Shown here one piece after another: positions 4,831 through 6,548 of a DNA stretch of 6,548 bases (positions are counted from its first letter, which is position 1; every line of letters begins with the position of its first letter). Origin of the DNA: Eubacteriaceae bacterium UBA7485. GTDB lineage: Bacteria; Bacillota; Clostridia; Eubacteriales; Eubacteriaceae. Under the pieces are notes generated by a model that did no database searches, was not told where the DNA came from, and saw only the letters and a list, made by a program, of their open reading frames with translations. Made by a program: the position numbers and the translations under genes. Location: positions 18,954 through 25,501 of the forward strand of contig DLOL01000079.1 in assembly GCA_002478485.1 (NCBI GenBank), in the 5' to 3' direction.

Positions 4831-5757
4831 TTGAAAAATCAAAAGGAACATCGTTTTTTCACGATGCTTAAGAGCGCCTTTAACGAGACGGCAAACAGCA
4901 TAGAGAGAAACAATCTGATGAGCTTCGCATCTGTCGCTTCGATTGTCGCAGCGCTGCTTATCTTAGGCATTTTTATCATTATCACCTTAAATATTCAGAA
5001 TCTGACCAGCCAGGTTGAAAACTCTCTTGAGTTGAAAGTCTTTATAAAGAAGGACTACACCCAGGAAGACCTCGCCACCATCCAGGACAGGCTTGTGGAA
5101 AACGAGCATGTGGTTGGAGTAGCCTTTGAATCCTCTGAACAGGCCCTGAACAATTACAAACAATCACTTGGACAGTATGCTGGGCTTCTGTCAGGATTTA
5201 CCAATGAGAACAACCCTCTGGAAACTTCGTTTATTGTCAAGGTCGATCAGCCCTCCAGCCTTGAGACAGTCAAGCAGTATGTCGAGGACATGAATGAGAG
5301 CAAGGTGGACTATGTAAAATACGGAGAGCGGTATGTAGATGCGCTTGTGGGATTCTCTAATTTCATGAACTGGGTCTGCTTGATCGTGCTGATCGTGCTT
5401 TCGGTTATTTCCGTCATGATTATCTACAATACGATTAAATTGACCGTTTATTCCAGAAGAAAAGAAATCGGGATCATGAAGTTTATCGGCGCCACAGACT
5501 GGTACATCCGGCTTCCCTTCTTCTTTGAGGGAACTGTCTTGGGCTTCCTCGGAGCTGTGATTGCCACGCTTTTACTGAGAGGCGGCTATGTGTATATTGC
5601 CGGTCTGACTAGCAACGCCACCTATCTTCCACTCCAGACGCAGCTTCTTGCGCCCGGATCCACGATGGGGATTGTGTTTGTCTTCTGCCTGATCTACGGT
5701 ATATTGATGGGGGTATTCGGATCCCTGTTCTCAATCAGAAAATTTCTCGACGCTTAA
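4831..5757 (+). CDS. ftsX: Cell division protein FtsX (permease-like subunit of FtsEX)
   Basis: FtsX pairs with the ATPase FtsE in an ABC-type complex that does not transport but activates peptidoglycan hydrolases across the membrane at division or elongation sites. The 308-residue protein has the standard FtsX layout. A cytoplasmic N-terminal helix ends in NLMSFASVASIVAALLILG, running into TM1 (about 32-54). An extracytoplasmic domain of about 120 residues follows (55-177), then TM2 (178-200), a cytoplasmic coupling segment with the family motif YSRRKEIGIMKFIGAT (207-222), TM3 (about 231-249) and TM4 (about 276-298), and a short tail. Length is close to the usual 295-310. It has its own promoter and no ftsE upstream, unlike the common ftsE-ftsX order. 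The next gene, 26 bp downstream, encodes a plausible hydrolase partner and is likely in the same operon. Identification is confident. Confidence 0.95.
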   Translation: MKNQKEHRFFTMLKSAFNETANSIERNNLMSFASVASIVAALLILGIFIIITLNIQNLTSQVENSLELKVFIKKDYTQEDLATIQDRLVENEHVVGVAFESSEQALNNYKQSLGQYAGLLSGFTNENNPLETSFIVKVDQPSSLETVKQYVEDMNESKVDYVKYGERYVDALVGFSNFMNWVCLIVLIVLSVISVMIIYNTIKLTVYSRRKEIGIMKFIGATDWYIRLPFFFEGTVLGFLGAVIATLLLRGGYVYIAGLTSNATYLPLQTQLLAPGSTMGIVFVFCLIYGILMGVFGSLFSIRKFLDA

Positions 5758-5783
5758 AGCGCAGTTATCTAGAAAGGAAAGAA

Positions 5784-6548
5784 ATGACGAAACGTCTACT
5801 AGCTTTCTTATTGTCCGCTCTTTTGGTTTTTTCTTGTTCCGCACCGGTTTTTGCTGAGGGGGAGAGCCAGATGAGCCAGGAAGAAGCTTCTGCGAAGGTG
5901 GCAGAGCTTCAAGCAAGAATCACAGAAGTTAACAATCAGGTCAACGAATACAATGCGCAGATTGCGGATCTTGAAGGAAAGATTGCCGAAGCGCAGGAAC
6001 ATCTTGACCAGGCGGAAGCCCAGCGCGCCCAGCAGGAAGATGAGCTGAAACAGCGCATGCGCGCTATTTACATGTATGGAAATGACGGTTATCTTGAAAT
6101 GATGTTCTCGGCACAGAGCCTGACGGAGTTAATCACTTACTTTGACCTTTCAAGGAACATCATGGAAGCTGATAAGAATATGCAAAATCAGCTGATTAAC
6201 ACCAAAAATGTCATTTCAGAATCAAAAAAGCAGCTGGAAGATTCCAAGAACGAAGTTGAAGCCAAGAAAGCAGAATCCGAACAGGCTCAGGAACAGCTTG
6301 CCAACGAATTAAAGGAAAACCAGGATCTGCTCGAAGAACTCTCGCTCGAAGGCGACTACAGCGGACAGGGTGCTGTCACCGCTGCGACCAACGCGCAGGA
6401 AGTTGTTCAGAGTGTCACATCAAGCGGATGGACATGGCCGGTTGATGCAAATGCAAGAAACGCCTTCCTGATCACCTCCCTGATGGGAACGCGTGAATCG
6501 CCTGGCGGAATCGGATCCACGGATCACGGCGGAACGGATATCGGATTC
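5784..6548 (+). CDS. Secreted coiled-coil murein hydrolase with M23 peptidase domain (PcsB/CwlO/EnvC-like), 3'-truncated
   Basis: The first 255 residues are present and the frame runs off the right edge. A signal peptide (residues 1-24) has a hydrophobic core and a VFA cleavage site before EGES. C18 lies in LVFSC, but Phe at -2 makes a lipobox unlikely. A long coiled coil follows (about 31-95 and 122-190), rich in Gln, Glu and Ala. Its interruption MRAIYMYGNDGYLEMMFSAQ (about 92-111) resembles the hairpin of PcsB- and CwlO-type proteins that contacts FtsX. After a Gly/Ala/Ser linker, the M23 domain begins at WTWPVD, with the family motif MGTRESPGG and the first zinc ligands H248 and D252 in HGGTD; the remaining ligands lie beyond the edge. 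M23 enzymes are zinc endopeptidases that cut peptidoglycan peptides, and presence of H and D suggests an active enzyme rather than a degenerate EnvC-type activator. AAAGGA five bases before ATG supports the start. Adjacent ftsX suggests FtsX control. Confidence 0.93.
   Translation, partial: MTKRLLAFLLSALLVFSCSAPVFAEGESQMSQEEASAKVAELQARITEVNNQVNEYNAQIADLEGKIAEAQEHLDQAEAQRAQQEDELKQRMRAIYMYGNDGYLEMMFSAQSLTELITYFDLSRNIMEADKNMQNQLINTKNVISESKKQLEDSKNEVEAKKAESEQAQEQLANELKENQDLLEELSLEGDYSGQGAVTAATNAQEVVQSVTSSGWTWPVDANARNAFLITSLMGTRESPGGIGSTDHGGTDIGF

Noticed and set aside
4818..4871. 17-codon frame starting at ATG 4818 overlapping the ftsX start
   Set aside because: It has no ribosome binding site upstream, and its own first codons form the site used by ftsX; there is no reason to call a leader peptide.
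5751..5761. Palindrome CGCTT-A-AAGCG at the ftsX stop codon
   Set aside because: The loop would be one base, no T-run follows, and the next gene starts 26 bp later; a chance palindrome is more likely than a terminator.
5800..5837. Lipoprotein reading of the M23 peptidase signal (Cys18)
   Set aside because: The -2 residue is Phe and there is a good signal peptidase I site (VFA) at residues 22-24, so ordinary secretion is preferred.

Overview
The window looks like chromosomal DNA from a low-to-moderate G+C Gram-positive anaerobe of the Bacillota, most likely Clostridia and perhaps an Eubacteriaceae-like acetogen. The reasons are strong GGAGG-type ribosome binding sites, compact intrinsic terminators with T-runs, a short methionine-synthase-type corrinoid module, a DUF1638-like protein, and an FtsX followed by a coiled-coil M23 peptidase. 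The taxon is inferred from family resemblance only.

Layout. (1) Positions 1-705 hold the 3' end of a corrinoid-binding protein, best read as the C-terminal cobalamin module of a short MetH-type methionine synthase whose 5' part lies outside the window. (2) Two small unrecognised genes follow: a soluble 96-residue protein (769-1059) ending in a hairpin terminator, and a two-helix membrane protein (1102-1431). (3) A 230-bp AT-rich non-coding stretch carries a good terminator at 1549-1585 and precedes a small lipoprotein gene (1662-2096). (4) A bidirectional terminator at 2095-2136 separates the lipoprotein from a convergent minus-strand gene (2135-3994). That gene encodes one 619-residue polypeptide in which 5-formyltetrahydrofolate cyclo-ligase is fused to FolC (folylpolyglutamate/dihydrofolate synthase). 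(5) A 70-bp divergent promoter region leads to a DUF1638-like gene (4065-4688). (6) A 142-bp intergenic region contains a near-consensus promoter embedded in a long inverted repeat. It drives ftsX (4831-5757, TTG start) and then a secreted coiled-coil/M23 murein hydrolase (5784 to beyond the window end).

How the genes work together. Two themes stand out. The first is one-carbon/folate/corrinoid metabolism: the corrinoid module carries methyl groups, the fusion enzyme recycles 5-formyl-THF and polyglutamylates folates, and the DUF1638-like protein belongs to a family I recall seeing near corrinoid methyltransferases. The second is cell-wall remodelling: FtsX is the membrane partner that normally transmits FtsE ATPase activity to an extracellular peptidoglycan hydrolase of the PcsB/CwlO/EnvC type, and such a protein is encoded 26 bp downstream. 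ftsE is not next to ftsX here.

I see no RNA gene, CRISPR array, insertion sequence, prophage or obvious defence system. The strongest candidates for novelty are the one-chain 5-FCL-FolC fusion, the structured ftsX promoter and the absence of an adjacent ftsE. None amounts to an evident new system.
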